From assembly GCA_947483545.1 (NCBI GenBank), contig CANKNP010000072.1:1-16929 (forward strand): a DNA stretch of 16,929 nt, given 5' to 3'. This document shows, piece by piece, positions 15,191-16,929 of the stretch. This DNA is from Deltaproteobacteria bacterium. GTDB taxonomy: Bacteria > Myxococcota > UBA796 > SXON01. Each line of letters begins with the position of its first letter. The first letter of the stretch is position 1. The position numbers were made by a program, and so were the translations under genes. The notes beneath the pieces are model-generated. The model was not told the DNA's origin. It searched no databases and saw nothing but the letters and a program-made list of their open reading frames with translations.

Positions 15191-16929
15191 TCCGGCCGAT
15201 CCGGCAAATCCACCCGTAGATCCCGCCCATCTGTCGTCACCACCACCGTGCCATCCCGATCCGTGCGGTAGACCTTCCGCCCCCGCAAGTGCGCGAGCGC
15301 TTCGGGGTTTGGGTGTCGAAATCGATTGTCCTCGCCGCAGGAAATGACCGCCACGGAAGGATTGACCGCCGTGACGAACGGCCACGACGACGACGTCCGA
15401 CTCCCGTGATGCGCAACCTTGAGCACATCCGCAGCCAACTCCCGGGGCCGCTCGGTCAGCAACTCCGCTTCGCCCTCCCGCTCGATATCGCCCGTGAAAA
15501 GGAACCGCCGACCTCCAAACGTCAGGCGAAAAACCAGGCTCTCGTCGTTCACGGGATCCCGGGAGGTGCCAGTCCAACCGAGCATCGGGTGCAACAGTGT
15601 GGCGGGTTTGGGCAGCTCCGCGAAGCTCACCCGGTCCGCGAGACCCAGCAGCGCCGCAAACTCGGCCTCCCCCGAGCGAGGCGCCCGCGGCACGACGAGC
15701 GCATCCACCTGAAGGTTCGCCAACAGGGCCTCGATCCCACCGTAGTGATCGGGGTGGGGGTGGCTCACGATCACCCGGTCCAGGTGGCGAACTCCCTGGC
15801 GTCGCAGGGTCTCGAGCATCCCCTCGGCGGAGGGGCCCGCGTCCACGACCCACACCTTGCCATCCGGGAACGTCACGATCGCGCCGTCCCCCTGCCCGAT
15901 GGCGAGGAATTGAACGACCAGTCGCCCGTCGATCGGCGGGACCGGCCAACGCATGCCGAGCGCGACAATCAGGAGGATCATCACGAGCCAGGGGCGACGC
16001 GGCACGAGCGCGGCGAAGACGAGGAGCAGGGCGCCGCCTGGGCCGACGGCCGGGTGCCAGGGGTCCACGTCGAGCGGGGCGAGCACCTGGAGCGCGAGGT
16101 CGGTCGCGTTGTCGGCGAGGGTGAAGGCCACGGCGGACAGTGCCGAGGAGGTGTCGGAGAGCGCGAAGCCGGCGACCGCGGCGGGGGTCGCCAGGGCGCC
16201 GAGGAGCGGGCCGGCCAGCAGGTTCGTCAACGGGGAGAGCGGCGAGAGGGTCTGGAAGGTCCAGGCGATCACGGGCAGGGTGCCGAAGGTGGCGCCGAGC
16301 GTCGCGCCGATGCTGCTCGCCAGCGTGCGGACGAGCCAGGGCGCGTCGGGAGGGACCCAGCGGGTGACGCGGTGGGACCACAAGAGGATGCCTGCGATGG
16401 CGGAGAAAGAGAGCTGAAAGCCGAGGTGATCGACGGCGCTGGGATCCAGGACGAGCGTGCCGCAGAGCGCGAGGGCCAGCCCCTCCCAGGCCCCGAGCGA
16501 CACCCCTGCGGCACGGCAAATGCCCGCGGCGGAAGCCAGGATCGCCGCGCGAACGGCCGATGGCGGCGAGCCTGCCGCGTGGGTGAACGCGAACGCCGCA
16601 ACAGCGGCACCGAACGCCGCGGGCCATCGCAGGCCGCCGTACGGCCAAAACAGAGCCAGGGGCCGGCACAGCATCCCGACCGCCCACCAGGCCACGCCGG
16701 CGACGAGCCCGACTTGCAGCCCCGACACCGCGATCAAGTGCCAGGTCCCCGTCCTTCGGAGCAGGTCGCGCTCGGCGTCGGGGACCAAAGCACCCGGCTG
16801 CCCTGCCATCGCCGCGATCAGCCCGCCATGCACCAGCCCGCTCGCCGGCGACGCCACCCGGTCGATCCCCGTGGCCAGGAAGTCCCGCACGGTGAACCGG
16901 TGCGACACGTTCGCCCGCGCCGCTGCCCA
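15187..16929 (-). CDS. comEC: ComEC/Rec2-family DNA uptake channel, 5' end cut by the window edge
   Basis: ComEC carries single-stranded DNA across the inner membrane during natural transformation. About 580 residues are visible. Counting from an in-frame GTG at 16908, the competence domain is at about 20-320, with GTWHLIAVSGLQVG (54-67) and many membrane segments. The C-terminal metallo-beta-lactamase-like domain follows at about 325-573, with GQGDG (338-342), SHPHPDH (382-388), FTGDIE (471-476) and AHHGS (499-503). The full Zn-ligand set is present. The frame remains open to base 16929 with no clear start, and the N-terminal OB-like part of the family is missing, so the gene must continue past the edge. 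The family usually has SGLH where this has SGLQ. The neighbours are not competence genes. The stop overlaps a possible small GTG frame. Confidence 0.93.
   Translation of the reverse strand, partial: WAAARANVSHRFTVRDFLATGIDRVASPASGLVHGGLIAAMAGQPGALVPDAERDLLRRTGTWHLIAVSGLQVGLVAGVAWWAVGMLCRPLALFWPYGGLRWPAAFGAAVAAFAFTHAAGSPPSAVRAAILASAAGICRAAGVSLGAWEGLALALCGTLVLDPSAVDHLGFQLSFSAIAGILLWSHRVTRWVPPDAPWLVRTLASSIGATLGATFGTLPVIAWTFQTLSPLSPLTNLLAGPLLGALATPAAVAGFALSDTSSALSAVAFTLADNATDLALQVLAPLDVDPWHPAVGPGGALLLVFAALVPRRPWLVMILLIVALGMRWPVPPIDGRLVVQFLAIGQGDGAIVTFPDGKVWVVDAGPSAEGMLETLRRQGVRHLDRVIVSHPHPDHYGGIEALLANLQVDALVVPRAPRSGEAEFAALLGLADRVSFAELPKPATLLHPMLGWTGTSRDPVNDESLVFRLTFGGRRFLFTGDIEREGEAELLTERPRELAADVLKVAHHGSRTSSSWPFVTAVNPSVAVISCGEDNRFRHPNPEALAHLRGRKVYRTDRDGTVVVTTDGRDLRVDLPDRPE

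Overview
The window is very GC-rich. It combines soluble metabolic enzymes with a transmembrane Ser/Thr kinase fused to a WD40-like domain, an FHA-type regulator, an exported lipoprotein and a ComEC DNA-uptake channel. This mix, and the absence of any mobile-element gene, suggest a chromosomal segment of a Gram-negative bacterium of the myxobacterial (Myxococcota/former Deltaproteobacteria) kind. The taxonomic call is inference from gene types and base composition, not from a marker gene.

Layout. 1-259: short hairpins of an intergenic-repeat type and no gene. 260-1282 (-): lipid/diacylglycerol kinase. 1283-1652: divergent intergenic region filled with direct and inverted repeats; the last hairpin contains the apparent TTG start of the next gene. 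1653-3866 (+): five-TM LtaS-like alkaline-phosphatase-superfamily transferase. 5021-6415 (-) and 3867-5024 (-): cystathionine beta-synthase followed by cystathionine gamma-lyase, a GTGA-coupled reverse-transsulfuration operon. 6522-7415 (+): FHA domain fused to a winged-helix DNA-binding domain. 8236-8781 (-) and 7382-8239 (-): a GTGA-coupled pair, a membrane-anchored small protein and an HTTM-domain membrane protein. 8839-9150: intergenic region holding copy A of an interspersed repeat and a long hairpin. 9151-10368 (+): exported acidic protein of unknown function. 10381-13430 (+): Ser/Thr kinase with a WD40-like C-terminus, interrupted in this sequence by a one-base frameshift near 13192. 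13465-14202 (-): lipoprotein. 14280-14900 (+): unknown 206-residue protein. 14901-15186: tandem 45-bp repeat, then copy B of the interspersed repeat in inverted orientation. 15187-16929 (-): ComEC, cut by the window edge.

Working together. The lipid kinase and the LtaS-like enzyme are plausible partners, because enzymes of the LtaS/OpgB kind release diacylglycerol that a DAG kinase recycles to phosphatidate. The CBS/CGL pair converts homocysteine and serine to cysteine. The exported protein and the kinase are 12 nt apart and co-oriented, so they may form a signalling unit; the FHA regulator 3 kb away is a candidate readout.

The least explained features are the two-copy ~115-120 bp interspersed element (8872-8985 and 15029-15148), which shares a reading frame between copies, and the hairpin repeats at the start of the LtaS-like gene.
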